A DNA stretch of 64,000 bases, taken from the NCBI RefSeq assembly GCF_000550785.1, contig NZ_CP004350.1, forward strand, positions 3,049,489 through 3,113,488. The letters are read 5' to 3'. Numbering within the stretch: position 1 is the stretch's first letter; each line of letters starts with the position of its first letter. Shown here piece by piece: positions 28,211 to 36,698 of the stretch. The notes below the pieces were generated by a model. That model saw only the letters and a program-made list of their open reading frames with translations. It did no database searches and was not told where the DNA came from. Source of the stretch: Corynebacterium casei LMG S-19264 (GTDB taxonomy: Bacteria; Actinomycetota; Actinomycetes; Mycobacteriales; Mycobacteriaceae). Made by a program: the position numbers and the translations under genes.

Positions 28211-29248
28211 ATGTCTGCCGCTGAATCCCAAACTTTTAATGCTGCTGTTGTTGAAAAATTTGGCCAGGAAGTCACAGTCAAAGAGATTGACCTCCCACAA
28301 CCTGGCCCCAATCAAGCACTGGTTAAAGTGCTTACCTCTGGAATTTGCCATACGGATCTCCACGCGCTTGAGGGCGACTGGCCGGTAAAACCTGAACCAC
28401 CATTTGTACCTGGACATGAAGGTGTCGGGGAAGTAGTCGAACTTGGCCCTGGGGAGCATGACGTCAAGGTTGGAGACATCGTCGGCAACGCTTGGTTATG
28501 GTCCGCTTGTGGCACTTGTGAATTCTGCATTACAGGTCGAGAGACCCATTGTCCCGATGCCGAATATGGAGGCTATACTCAGAACGGCTCCTTTGGCGAG
28601 TACATGCTGGTCGACACGCGCTATGCTGCCCGCATCCCAGAGGGAGTCGACTACCTAGAAGCAGCTCCCATCCTATGCGCTGGGGTGACCGTCTATAAAG
28701 CCCTCAAGCAGTCCGAGGCACGCCCAGGTCAATTTATGGTCATTTCCGGCATTGGCGGCTTAGGGCATATTGCTGTGCAATACGCCGTAGCGATGGGGCT
28801 ACGTGTTATCGCAGTAGATATTGCAACCGAAAAGCTAGACCTAGCATCTAGACTCGGTGCTGAATATACCGTCAACGCGGGTGACGAAGATCCTGGCTCC
28901 GCTGTGCAGAAATACACCGAGGGCGGATCCCATGGCGTATTGGTTACAGCAGTCCACGAAGCAGCTTTTGGGCAAGCGCTGGACATGGCACGCAGCGGCG
29001 GCACAATCGTCTTCAACGGCCTGCCACCTGGAGAATTTCCTGCATCTGTATTCGACATCGTGTTCCGAGGATTAACTATCCGCGGATCCCTGGTAGGCAC
29101 TCGACAAGATATGACGGAGGCGTTGGACTTCTTTGCTCGCGGTTTAATTAAACCTACCGTTACTGAATGCTCACTTGATGATGTCAACGATGTCTTTGAG
29201 CGAATGCGTAACGGCCAGATCGACGGTCGGGTAGCGATCCGGTACTAA
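28211..29248 (+). CDS. adhA: Zinc-dependent alcohol dehydrogenase
   Basis: 345-residue NAD-dependent medium-chain alcohol dehydrogenase, cytoplasmic, oxidising ethanol-like alcohols or reducing aldehydes. Catalytic zinc ligands are in GICHTDLHALEGDWP and PGHEGVGEV; structural zinc cysteines are in CGTCEFCITGRETHC; the NAD fold is ISGIGGLGHIAVQYA. The sequence closely matches my memory of C. glutamicum AdhA, including length. TAGGAG precedes the ATG. It stands alone, with a terminator behind it. Confidence 0.93.
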   Translation: MSAAESQTFNAAVVEKFGQEVTVKEIDLPQPGPNQALVKVLTSGICHTDLHALEGDWPVKPEPPFVPGHEGVGEVVELGPGEHDVKVGDIVGNAWLWSACGTCEFCITGRETHCPDAEYGGYTQNGSFGEYMLVDTRYAARIPEGVDYLEAAPILCAGVTVYKALKQSEARPGQFMVISGIGGLGHIAVQYAVAMGLRVIAVDIATEKLDLASRLGAEYTVNAGDEDPGSAVQKYTEGGSHGVLVTAVHEAAFGQALDMARSGGTIVFNGLPPGEFPASVFDIVFRGLTIRGSLVGTRQDMTEALDFFARGLIKPTVTECSLDDVNDVFERMRNGQIDGRVAIRY

Positions 29249-29287
29249 CACTGACTGACAGCCATCCCAATATTGGGCCCAAAGAAG

Positions 29288-29323
29288 ATGCCACGCTGCG
29301 TACACCAAGTACGGGCGTGGCAT
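29288..29323 (+). terminator. Terminator of adhA
   Basis: ATGCCACGC (29288-29296) pairs with GCGTGGCAT (29315-29323) and the inner GTAC/GTAC extends the stem. Only a short T-run follows. Confidence 0.7.
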
Positions 29324-29952
29324 TTCACTGTTGTATGAGCGCATCGAATTCCTCAGCCGGTAGACTTTCACAACAGGAAAAATTGATTTTCACGCGAACA
29401 GGGCTGAGGTACTAACCCGCTCGAATAGCGTCACTGTGACGCTATTGAGCACGGACTACCACCGCCTTTCAAACCAAGAAAATTTAGCTATTTCATAACG
29501 TTAACTATAGGTTCTAGCCATGATTGAATAACTCATATCATGACAAAACCGCCCACTATAGGGGAGGACGCGCGAATTCGTTGGCAATCCGATCTTTAGG
29601 GTTATATTTAATGGGATTACTCAACCATTAATGCGTTCTATACTCAAATTCGTCCAAGGAGTAACTGTCCTATTCTAAAGAACATCTATGGATGGTCCGA
29701 GGAGTCGTCGAGTAGAAATTCTCTGCGGAATGCACGCCACGTGTGACTGCGCTCCCGGCGGGCGCTGGATTACTACGTTGTTATTTTACACGAGAAGACT
29801 GTAACAACAACAGCCCCAACCTCCACAGCTTAGAGCAGCGGGGTTAGCGAGCAAAAGAGTTAACTGCGTAACAATATAAAGGTTTCTGCCAATCTCCTGT
29901 CCAAGTAGCCAATAAGGAAGATATCTACCGCTGAGTAAGGGACGATGGAGAC
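29324..29952. other. 630-bp gene-free stretch with a near-perfect dyad
   Basis: No credible gene is visible. At 29424-29446 two perfect 11-bp arms (AATAGCGTCAC and GTGACGCTATT) flank one base, and GCTC/GAGC (29419-29422, 29447-29450) extends the dyad across a single extra G. No T-run follows. The rest is AT-richer than its neighbours and I see no repeats, transposase remnant or tRNA in it. Confidence 0.6.
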
Positions 29953-30531
29953 ATGAATAAGTCCGTAGCTATTACCGCACTCGCCGTTTCCGCCCTTGCG
30001 TTAGCTTCCTGTTCTACGGAAGCGTCTAATGACGACAGCACGGACAATGGCGCCATGACCCAAACCGCCACCCAGGAGTCTCCGGAAACCACGGAGGAGA
30101 CCTCAGCGGAAACTTCTGAGACCAGCTCTGAAACAACCACCACCACTGCATTGAGCTCCGGTCGATTCGATGAATCCGCTCTCAAGAGTGAACTAGAAGG
30201 CATGGGGTACCAGTGCGATGACGATGATGACTGCACCAAGACCGAAGGCGCCATCATCTACGACGTCGATATCGATGATGATTCCGTAGACGTTGAAGTC
30301 CAGGGCAATGACGATCTTGATCAGCACTTTGAAACCATCCTGACCGATGTTGGAACTGCATTCGGAGAGTATGACTTCGGTGGGGCATCGTGGGATGAAA
30401 TCCAGACTTGGGGCATCGAGGCCGGGGAAGATGAGGACACCGTTCTCGGAAATGTTGAGTTAGAGCATGACCGCGGGGAAGACGACGGAATCCCATCCCG
30501 CGATCTCAGCGTAGAGCTCATCGAAAGCTAA
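29953..30531 (+). CDS. Putative acidic lipoprotein
   Basis: 192-residue secreted lipoprotein of unknown function. The signal peptide MNKSVAITALAVSALALASC ends in the lipobox LASC; a Ser/Thr/Glu-rich linker of about 50 residues follows, then a very acidic globular part of about 130 residues with a CDDDDDC-like segment. GATGGAG precedes the ATG. It lies just upstream of the interrupted regulator gene; no functional link is evident. Confidence 0.75.
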   Translation: MNKSVAITALAVSALALASCSTEASNDDSTDNGAMTQTATQESPETTEETSAETSETSSETTTTTALSSGRFDESALKSELEGMGYQCDDDDDCTKTEGAIIYDVDIDDDSVDVEVQGNDDLDQHFETILTDVGTAFGEYDFGGASWDEIQTWGIEAGEDEDTVLGNVELEHDRGEDDGIPSRDLSVELIES

Positions 30532-30872
30532 ACCGCGTCGACTAGCCTACAGCGGAAAATACTCCTGGAGACCAGGTAAAATGAAATCATGTCCGCTAAC
30601 CCTGTCCGTCCCAATTGTGCGCGTCCGCATTCTTGTTCTTTAGACGTCCGTCTGGATGCCATGGCGCGTTCACCGCTTACACGTGAACTCAAGCCCGAAG
30701 AACATCTAGATCTGGATTCCTTCGTCACGTCGTGGGCGTGGTCGGAGGGTGATCCGCTCATGCTGGCAGGGCAGAAGGTATCGGGTTCTTATCTCGTTGT
30801 GGCAGGTCGAGTACGGGTAGTGCGCGATACTATCGATGGCCGTGAGATCACCGTCGACATTGCCTCGCCAGG

Positions 30873-30880
30873 AGATATCA
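30873..30880. repeat. Target-site duplication, left copy
   Basis: AGATATCA directly abuts the left inverted repeat; the identical octamer is at 32318-32325 on the right. Confidence 0.95.
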
Positions 30881-32317
30881 GGCTCTTCCGTTTTTAGAGT
30901 GCATTGTGGGTGTGGCAGATAAGTAAACGAGCCTCTTGTCGGTAATGGTTTAGGTGTCGAATCTATCCACTTACCAACAAGGGGCTCTTACTCGTGGATT
31001 CTACTAGCAATGTCGTCGCTGACACCATCTGCCGCACCGCCGAACTTGGCCTAGCCATTACAGGTGCCATGGACGCAGGAGATTTCACGTTCATCGAAGC
31101 CACCGCTACCGCTTTTGCCGATTCGTGCAGTAGCTGCGCTATGTCGGGGCAGTTTCGGGATCATGCCTATCGCACTCTCATTGATCTGCCGATTGTTGGT
31201 TTCCCCACCAAGCTACGCATCCGCCTGCCACGCTATCGCTGCACCAATGACAACTGCGCAGTCAAGTACTTCCAAGCACAACTGGCATGTGCAGATCCAG
31301 GTAAGAAAGTCACCCACCGGGTCACCCGCTGGATACTACAACGCCTAGCCATTGACCGGATGAGCATTTCCGCTACTGCGAAAGCCCTCGGAATCGGATG
31401 GGATCTCACCTGCCAGCTAGCGCTGGACATGTGTCATGAACTGATCTACAACGACCCGACCCACCTGGATAATGTACAGGTCATCGGCGTGGACGAACAT
31501 AAATGGTCTCACAATCGCAACGCTTATGGTGCAGGCTTTGTCACCGTGATTGTGGACATGACTGACCATCACCACAACACCAAGCGCCCAGCACGTTTAT
31601 TGGGTGTGGTCGAAGGCCGCAGTGCTGATGCGTTGCGTACCTGGCTTGCTGCACGAACACCCGAGTTTCGCCGTCAGGTACGCATCGTCGCCATGGACGG
31701 ATTCCAGGGCTATGCCACGGCCAGCAAAGAACTTGTGCCCAACGCCAGGCGGGTTATGGATCCGTTCCATGTTGTGCGTTTAGCTGGCGATAAGCTCACC
31801 GCCTGCCGGCAACGACTCCAGCGGGAGAAATACCAGCGCCGCGGACTCACACACGACCCGTTGTACAAGAACCGGAAAACCTTGTTGACCACGCAGAAAT
31901 GGCTAACAGACAAGCAGCAAGCCCGCCTGGATGAGCTCTGGGCTTATGACAAAGACTATGGGACATTGAAGATGGCGTGGCTTGCGTATCAGGGCATTAT
32001 TGACTGCTATCAGATGAGTGATAAACGCAAGGCCAAAGCGCAAATGCGCGATATCATCAACGCGCTATGCAAACTTCCGTCCACGAATAAAGAACTTGCA
32101 CAACTTGGCCGCAGTCTAGATAAACGCCTAAGTGATGTCTTGGCATTTTTCGACGTAGGAGTCTCCAACGGACCAGTCGAAGCCATCAATGGACGCCTAG
32201 AACACCTCCGCGGAATCGCGCTTGGATTCCGCAACCTCACCCACTACATCCTTCGATGCCTCATCCACTCCGGACAGCTCACCCACAAAATCAACGCACT
32301 CTAAAAACGGAAGAGCC
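30881..32317 (+). mobile_element. ISL3-family insertion sequence (IS31831/IS13869-like), intact
   Basis: 1437-bp element. The terminal inverted repeats are perfect over 22 bp (30881-30902 and 32296-32317, starting GGCTCTTCCG), and it is flanked by 8-bp direct repeats AGATATCA. Size, 8-bp duplication and transposase fit the ISL3 family; closeness to the corynebacterial IS31831 group is from memory. It carries one transposase gene whose stop codon lies in the right repeat. Perfect ends, a perfect duplication and an open transposase imply recent insertion. Confidence 0.95.
30994..32304 (+). CDS. tnp: ISL3-family transposase
   Basis: 436-residue DDE transposase. It has an N-terminal zinc-binding part (CSSCAMSG and YRCTNDNCAVKYF), a helix-turn-helix around residues 115-140, and catalytic acidic residues in VIGVDEHKW, VAMDGFQGY and PVEAINGRLEHLRG. 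The start is GTG 30994, with AAGGGGC before it. It is complete, so the element may be mobile. The stop codon TAA falls inside the right terminal repeat. Confidence 0.93.
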   Translation: MDSTSNVVADTICRTAELGLAITGAMDAGDFTFIEATATAFADSCSSCAMSGQFRDHAYRTLIDLPIVGFPTKLRIRLPRYRCTNDNCAVKYFQAQLACADPGKKVTHRVTRWILQRLAIDRMSISATAKALGIGWDLTCQLALDMCHELIYNDPTHLDNVQVIGVDEHKWSHNRNAYGAGFVTVIVDMTDHHHNTKRPARLLGVVEGRSADALRTWLAARTPEFRRQVRIVAMDGFQGYATASKELVPNARRVMDPFHVVRLAGDKLTACRQRLQREKYQRRGLTHDPLYKNRKTLLTTQKWLTDKQQARLDELWAYDKDYGTLKMAWLAYQGIIDCYQMSDKRKAKAQMRDIINALCKLPSTNKELAQLGRSLDKRLSDVLAFFDVGVSNGPVEAINGRLEHLRGIALGFRNLTHYILRCLIHSGQLTHKINAL

Positions 32318-32325
32318 AGATATCA
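32318..32325. repeat. Target-site duplication, right copy
   Basis: AGATATCA, identical to 30873-30880. Confidence 0.95.
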
Positions 32326-32789
32326 TTGGACCGCTAGAGACGAATCCTTCGTATGCGGTGGATTCAGCATGGGCAATGGAAACTACCTGTGCGTTGTACC
32401 TACCAGCAGACCGTCTCGCAGAAGTCATCGCTAAGCACCCGGCTTTGGCAGTAGCAATTGTCCAGATGCAACACACGCGCTTAGCGCAAGCACGAGATAG
32501 AGATGTCAATCAAAGCGCCAAGACCGTTGTGCAGCGCGTAGCTACCGTTCTGCTTAGGCTCGATGCCAAATTGGGGGACTTGCGCCCAGACGGCAGCAGC
32601 TTGCTGCAAGTACGCCTTCGACGCGACGATATCGCCGGGATGGCTGGGACAACGCTCGAGTCCACCTCGCGGGCCATGTCGCAAATGAAAAAAGATGGAC
32701 TCATCGACTCTGGACGGGAGTGGGTGTCCATCATCGATGCCCAAGCATTAGAGCGCATTGTCGATGGTGAATAACAAGTTCTACGCTCT

Positions 32790-32831
32790 TTGATCTGCGT
32801 CAAAGAACCTTTCCTTACTTCGTCCTAACGT
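32790..32831 (+). promoter_or_regulatory. FNR-type box and promoter of the HMA gene
   Basis: TTGATCTGCGTCAA (32790-32803) is an FNR-type dyad with one deviation in the right half. A TAACGT -10 hexamer is at 32826-32831. With a start near 32838 the box is centred at -41.5, the class II activator position. The ATPase promoter has the same geometry and the same -10. Confidence 0.8.
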
Positions 32832-32875
32832 AGTAATTGCAAGCACGAAGAGAAGTGAAAGGAAGCTGAGAAGCC

Positions 32876-33112
32876 ATGACCACCCCAACCGCATTGAAGA
32901 AGACCACCCTGCGCTCTGATGAATTCACCTGCCCAAGCTGCATCGCGAAAATCGAGAATAAGCTACGCAGCCTCGATGGTGTGGAGTCTGCAGAGGTGAA
33001 GTTCTCCTCGGGCCGCATCCTTGTGGAACACGACCCCGAAAAGGCGAGTGTCCGCGACCTCGTCGACGCCGTGGCGGAAGTCGGATACACGGCTAAGCCA
33101 TCCGCTATCTAA
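32876..33112 (+). CDS. HMA-domain metal-binding protein (CopZ-like)
   Basis: 78-residue cytoplasmic metallochaperone-like protein with the ferredoxin-like HMA fold. The metal motif is FTCPSC near residue 19, a variant of the MxCxxC of copper chaperones (Phe-Thr instead of Met-x). It probably passes a metal to, or senses one with, the P1B-type ATPase encoded next; that ATPase lacks its own N-terminal HMA domain. It has its own FNR-type promoter and a strong terminator. The metal cannot be told from sequence. Confidence 0.85.
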   Translation: MTTPTALKKTTLRSDEFTCPSCIAKIENKLRSLDGVESAEVKFSSGRILVEHDPEKASVRDLVDAVAEVGYTAKPSAI

Positions 33113-33175
33113 GCAACCACCGGGCAGTAAGCGGAGAAACCGCAATTACTGACCGCTCATTGCACAGCCTGTTCC

Positions 33176-33211
33176 TGACCATCATCAGGAACAGGCTTTT
33201 TGTACTTGCGG
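33176..33211 (+). terminator. Terminator of the HMA gene
   Basis: AGCCTGTTCCTGA (33176-33188) pairs perfectly with TCAGGAACAGGCT (33195-33207), with a 6-base loop and a run of five T. Confidence 0.95.
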
Positions 33212-33244
33212 TGCGCATACCAACGAAAAGCAGTATCGCGAACA

Positions 33245-33286
33245 TTGATCTGGATCAAGGAACCCCAACTGCCTTCGCCATAACGT
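33245..33286 (+). promoter_or_regulatory. FNR-type box and promoter of the P1B-ATPase gene
   Basis: TTGATCTGGATCAA (33245-33258) is a perfect FNR consensus dyad (TTGAT-N4-ATCAA). TAACGT is at 33281-33286, 36 bases from box start to hexamer start, exactly as at 32790/32826. Confidence 0.88.
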
Positions 33287-33331
33287 TAAAGGTGACATCA
33301 CAACACCAGTGAGGGAAGGAACTTGAGAACA

Positions 33332-35212
33332 ATGAAAACGTGGAAGACGTGGGGAGTGGTTGGCGTATCAGCGCTGCTGATTGCGCTGTCCTGGTTAAGC
33401 CCCGCAGAATCATTAATCGCAGATGCTCTGATGATTGCTGCTGCAGTTGTAGCAGGTTGGAATATTGCTATCTCCGCGATCCAGGCACTACGGATTAAGA
33501 TGGTCTCGATCGATCTCTTGGTTGTCGTCGCCGCCATCGGCGCACTGTTTGTCAACAACTACTGGGAATCCGCAGCCGTCACATTCCTCTTCGCCTTGGG
33601 TAAGGCTTTGGAAAAGGCCACGATGAATCGCACCCGCAAGGCCTTGAGCGACTTGGTAGATTCCGCGCCGGAAACGGCAACGAAACTGCACGACGATGGC
33701 TCTACCGAAACGGTAGAAGTTTGGGAGTTAATGCCCGGGGAAAAGGTTCTGGTTCGCAATGGCGAACAAATCCCCGTGGATGGCCGGGTGATATCCGGAT
33801 TCGGGGGAGTGGACGAAGCCAGCATTACTGGTGAGTCCGTTCCCGCGGAAAAATCTGAAGGTGCTGAAGTTTTCGCGGGAACCTGGCTACTCAGTGGCGT
33901 ACTCCGCGTCGAGGCAACAGCGGTGGGATCAGACTCCACCTTGGCGAAAATCATCCACCGCGTCGAAGACGCGCAGGACGATAAGGCAAAGACGCAGACA
34001 TTTTTAGAGCGCTTTTCCAAGTGGTACACCCCGGGTGTCATGATCGCGGCGTTAGCGGTCGGCCTCATCACCCAAAACTTAGAACTGGCACTGACCTTGC
34101 TGGTTATCGCATGTCCAGGTGCTCTGGTTATCTCCATTCCAGTCTCCATCGTCGCCGGCATTGGTCGCTCGGCGAAAGATGGCGTACTCATCAAGGGTGG
34201 GGAATACCTGGAGGCCTCCGCGAAGGTGGACGCCGTTGTCGTCGATAAGACTGGCACCTTAACCAATGGACAACCAGAACTTACTGACGTCGAAGTACTC
34301 GACCCTGCTTATACCGCCAACGAGGTTCTGCAGCTTGCTGCGCGCGCGGAAACCGCCTCCGAGCACCCGCTTGCCGATGCCATCATCCGCGGAGCCAAGA
34401 CCCGCGGTCTAGAGGTGGAACTCGTAGAAAGCGCACAACCAGTGATGGGTAAGGGGATTAGGGCTGAAGTTGATGGACACGCAGTCGCAGTTGGCTCCGC
34501 AGAGCTTCTCGATAAAACCCCTAACGAGGATCGCGTCCTGGAGTTAAATGCTCAGGGCAAGACCGCCATGTACGTCGGCGTCGATGGCCGTGCCATTGGC
34601 TTGGTCGCAGTTGCCGATACCATCCGCAGTGATGCACCTGCCGCCGTGAAGTCCTTACATGACAATGGCATCAAGGTTGTCATGGCAACTGGTGACGCCC
34701 AGCGCGTTGCCGAAAACGTTGCCCGCGAATTAGGTGTGGATGAAGTCCACGCCGAGATGATGCCGGAAGACAAGCTGGACTTGGTCAAGGAACTACAAAG
34801 CCGCGGCCACGTCGTGGCCATGGTCGGTGATGGCGTCAATGACACGCCAGCCCTGGCCCAAGCAGACATCGGTGTCGCCATGGGCGCGGCAGGCTCACCC
34901 GCCGCTATTGAAACCGCGGATATCGCGCTGATGGCAGATAAGCTACCACGCTTGCCCTATGCGCTACACCTGGCTCAACGCACCGTGCGAACCATGACGC
35001 TCAACATCGGCATCGCGCTGGCAACCGTCGCAGTTCTGCTAGCAGGCGTGCTCCTGGGTGGCGTGACCATGTCCATTGGCATGCTGGTCCACGAGGCTAG
35101 TGTCCTGCTCGTCATTGGCATCGCGATGCTGCTTCTGCGCCCAGTGCTGAAGCCAGAAGTGACGAGCGAGAATCCAGTTCCACGTGAAACACAACAAGTC
35201 GCAGCAGCCTAG
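33332..35212 (+). CDS. P1B-type heavy-metal ATPase with CPG motif
   Basis: About 626-residue metal-translocating P-type ATPase in the cytoplasmic membrane. TGES (ASITGESVPAEK), the phosphorylated DKTGTLTNG and GDGVNDTPALA are intact, so it should be active. The membrane metal motif is CPG (IACPGALVISIPVS) rather than the CPC, CPH or SPC of characterised classes, and the last helix pair reads VHEASVLLVIG. There is no N-terminal HMA domain; the small HMA protein upstream may substitute. ATG 33332 is preferred to TTG 33323 because GGAAGGA is properly spaced only for it. The substrate is undetermined. A degenerate parS lies near the 3' end. Confidence 0.88.
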   Translation: MKTWKTWGVVGVSALLIALSWLSPAESLIADALMIAAAVVAGWNIAISAIQALRIKMVSIDLLVVVAAIGALFVNNYWESAAVTFLFALGKALEKATMNRTRKALSDLVDSAPETATKLHDDGSTETVEVWELMPGEKVLVRNGEQIPVDGRVISGFGGVDEASITGESVPAEKSEGAEVFAGTWLLSGVLRVEATAVGSDSTLAKIIHRVEDAQDDKAKTQTFLERFSKWYTPGVMIAALAVGLITQNLELALTLLVIACPGALVISIPVSIVAGIGRSAKDGVLIKGGEYLEASAKVDAVVVDKTGTLTNGQPELTDVEVLDPAYTANEVLQLAARAETASEHPLADAIIRGAKTRGLEVELVESAQPVMGKGIRAEVDGHAVAVGSAELLDKTPNEDRVLELNAQGKTAMYVGVDGRAIGLVAVADTIRSDAPAAVKSLHDNGIKVVMATGDAQRVAENVARELGVDEVHAEMMPEDKLDLVKELQSRGHVVAMVGDGVNDTPALAQADIGVAMGAAGSPAAIETADIALMADKLPRLPYALHLAQRTVRTMTLNIGIALATVAVLLAGVLLGGVTMSIGMLVHEASVLLVIGIAMLLLRPVLKPEVTSENPVPRETQQVAAA

Positions 35213-35321
35213 ACACCACGGCAGATTCTGTGAACGATAAACAGACTGGACAAGGGGCAAATGTATTGCCCCTTGTCCTTAATTCTCGCCCCAAGCGAGT
35301 GCACTGCGTAAGCTAACACTC

Positions 35322-36293
35322 ATGCTTGAGCGCTTGAAAAAGGTCGACCCACTTATTGTTTTGATTGTCTCGGCGGTCATCATCGCCATTATCTTCCCGG
35401 CCCGGGGGCAGTTCGCCGAAGTGTTTTCAACACTGGTCAGTATCGCGATCGCGGTGTTGTTCTTTCTCTATGGGGCACGTTTATCCACGCAAGAAGCGCT
35501 CAATGGCCTAAAGCACTGGAAGCTGCATCTGACCATCTTGATGTTTACTTTCGTGCTCTTTCCCATCGTCGGACTAGCCCTGCGGCCACTGACGTTATTT
35601 ATTACCGATGAGATGTACCTAGGTATTTTATTCCTCACCCTGGTTCCTTCAACCGTGCAGTCCTCGGTGGCTTTTACTTCCATAGGTCGCGGCAATGTAG
35701 CCGGAGCCATCGTGGCGGCATCTGCTTCCAACCTCGTCGGCGTTATCGCCACCCCAGTGCTGGTGATGCTCTTGATGAATTCCGCCGGCGGAATTCACAT
35801 CGATGCCTCGGTCTTCGGCGAGATTGCGCTTCAACTTCTCGCACCGTTTATCTTGGGCCAGCTCGTGCGCCCGTGGGTGAAGAATTTCGCAGCGAATAAA
35901 GCCACCAAAGTAGTCGACCGCGGCTCCATTGCCATGGTCGTCTACTCAGCCTTTTCCTCGGGCGTGGTCTCCGGAGTGTGGGGGCAAATCTCTGTCGGAG
36001 AAGTTATCTTCCTCGTTGTCTTCTCCGCCGTGCTGGTCTGCTTCATGCTCTTTCTTACCCGCGTAATCAGCAAGCGCTTAGGCTTTAATCGGGGCGATAC
36101 CATCGCGGCGGAGTTTTGTGGTTCCAAGAAGTCTCTAGCAACAGGCTTGCCCATGGCATCGGTCATGTTTGGCTCGGGCGCCGCACTAGGTCTGCTGATT
36201 TTGCCACTGATGATTTACCACCAAATTCAGTTGATGATCTGCTCATGGCTCGCCGCGCACTATGGCAAGGAAGAAACCGAGCCAGCGGCTTAG
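35322..36293 (+). CDS. Bile acid:sodium symporter (BASS) family transporter
   Basis: 323-residue membrane protein with about ten hydrophobic segments. VPSTVQSSVAFTSIGRGNVAGAI and EFCGSKKSLATGLPMASVMF are the two conserved crossover regions of the YfeH/SLC10A7-like branch. Substrates of the bacterial members are mostly unknown. TAAGCT (35309-35314) is seven bases before the ATG and there is no ribosome-binding site, suggesting a leaderless transcript. Confidence 0.85.
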   Translation: MLERLKKVDPLIVLIVSAVIIAIIFPARGQFAEVFSTLVSIAIAVLFFLYGARLSTQEALNGLKHWKLHLTILMFTFVLFPIVGLALRPLTLFITDEMYLGILFLTLVPSTVQSSVAFTSIGRGNVAGAIVAASASNLVGVIATPVLVMLLMNSAGGIHIDASVFGEIALQLLAPFILGQLVRPWVKNFAANKATKVVDRGSIAMVVYSAFSSGVVSGVWGQISVGEVIFLVVFSAVLVCFMLFLTRVISKRLGFNRGDTIAAEFCGSKKSLATGLPMASVMFGSGAALGLLILPLMIYHQIQLMICSWLAAHYGKEETEPAA

Positions 36294-36308
36294 ATAGACT
36301 GTCAGACC

Positions 36309-36620
36309 ATGGACACCATTCACTATGTACGCACCACCTTGTCGATTCCCGGCGCAGGCATGGCCATCCACATCGCCGAGCTCAAGGAGCTCAATAGCCA
36401 AGTGTGCGAGATGTTGCGCTTGATTGCTTTGAACCCCAATAATTCCATCGTGGGCGCAGCAGCTGGCGATGCACGTGAAGGCAACATTGATATGCCCACC
36501 AAGCAGGTTCCACACCCGGAAACCTATGACCAATTCCCAGATATTGAAGCGACTTACATCGATTCGCAGGAATTCGAAGGTTTGTGGTCGGAAGCGCAGG
36601 CGCTTTTCCCACGCCTGTAA
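36309..36620 (+). CDS. Conserved-looking small protein of unknown function
   Basis: 103-residue soluble, acidic protein that I do not recognise. It has no signal peptide, membrane segment or catalytic motif. TAGACT (36295-36300) lies eight bases before the ATG and no ribosome-binding site exists, so it is probably leaderless. Codon usage is like its neighbours, and it ends just before a palindromic terminator that contains a parS core. Confidence 0.6.
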   Translation: MDTIHYVRTTLSIPGAGMAIHIAELKELNSQVCEMLRLIALNPNNSIVGAAAGDAREGNIDMPTKQVPHPETYDQFPDIEATYIDSQEFEGLWSEAQALFPRL

Positions 36621-36654
36621 GCACGACACGAAAGCGTCGCCCTCAAAGCAACAG

Positions 36655-36696
36655 AATGCCTCTGCAAGGTTTCACGTGAAACTTTGCAGGGGCATT
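36655..36696. terminator. 42-bp palindromic bidirectional terminator with parS at its apex
   Basis: Positions 36655-36696 form a palindrome with only two non-Watson-Crick pairs (T/G and G/T, both G-U in RNA on one strand). It separates two convergent genes. Its centre, 36669-36682, is GTTTCACGTGAAAC, the perfect parS core. Confidence 0.85.
36668..36683. other. parS site, intergenic
   Basis: GGTTTCACGTGAAACT: perfect 14-bp core, both outer bases differ from the 16-bp consensus. About 27 kb from oriC. Confidence 0.8.
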
Positions 36697-36698
36697 AT

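Larger units (their letters stand above)
30589..32774 (+). pseudogene. CRP/FNR-type regulator split by an ISL3 element
   Basis: The gene is cut at 30880/32326. Removing the element and one copy of its 8-bp target duplication restores an uninterrupted frame (30589-30880 joined to 32326-32774) of 246 residues. The restored protein has an N-terminal CX5C (Cys10, Cys16), the cyclic-nucleotide-type sensor fold, a central Cys at 119 near the place of E. coli FNR Cys122, and a C-terminal winged helix. Its recognition helix contains ESTSR, which matches the E..SR of FNR that reads TTGAT. TAAAAT (30577-30582) lies six bases before the ATG, suggesting a leaderless transcript. The present halves (102 residues, and a C-terminal fragment) are unlikely to be functional. 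The natural targets appear to be the two genes downstream. Confidence 0.92.

Noticed and set aside
29324..29952. Gene-free region checked for tRNA, CRISPR or a broken gene
   Set aside because: No cloverleaf, no regularly spaced repeats and no decayed reading frame with recognisable homology were seen.
30994..32304. Transposase gene considered as part of a composite transposon with the metal genes
   Set aside because: Only one copy of the element is present, with its own target duplication; the HMA and ATPase genes are not flanked by a second copy in this window.
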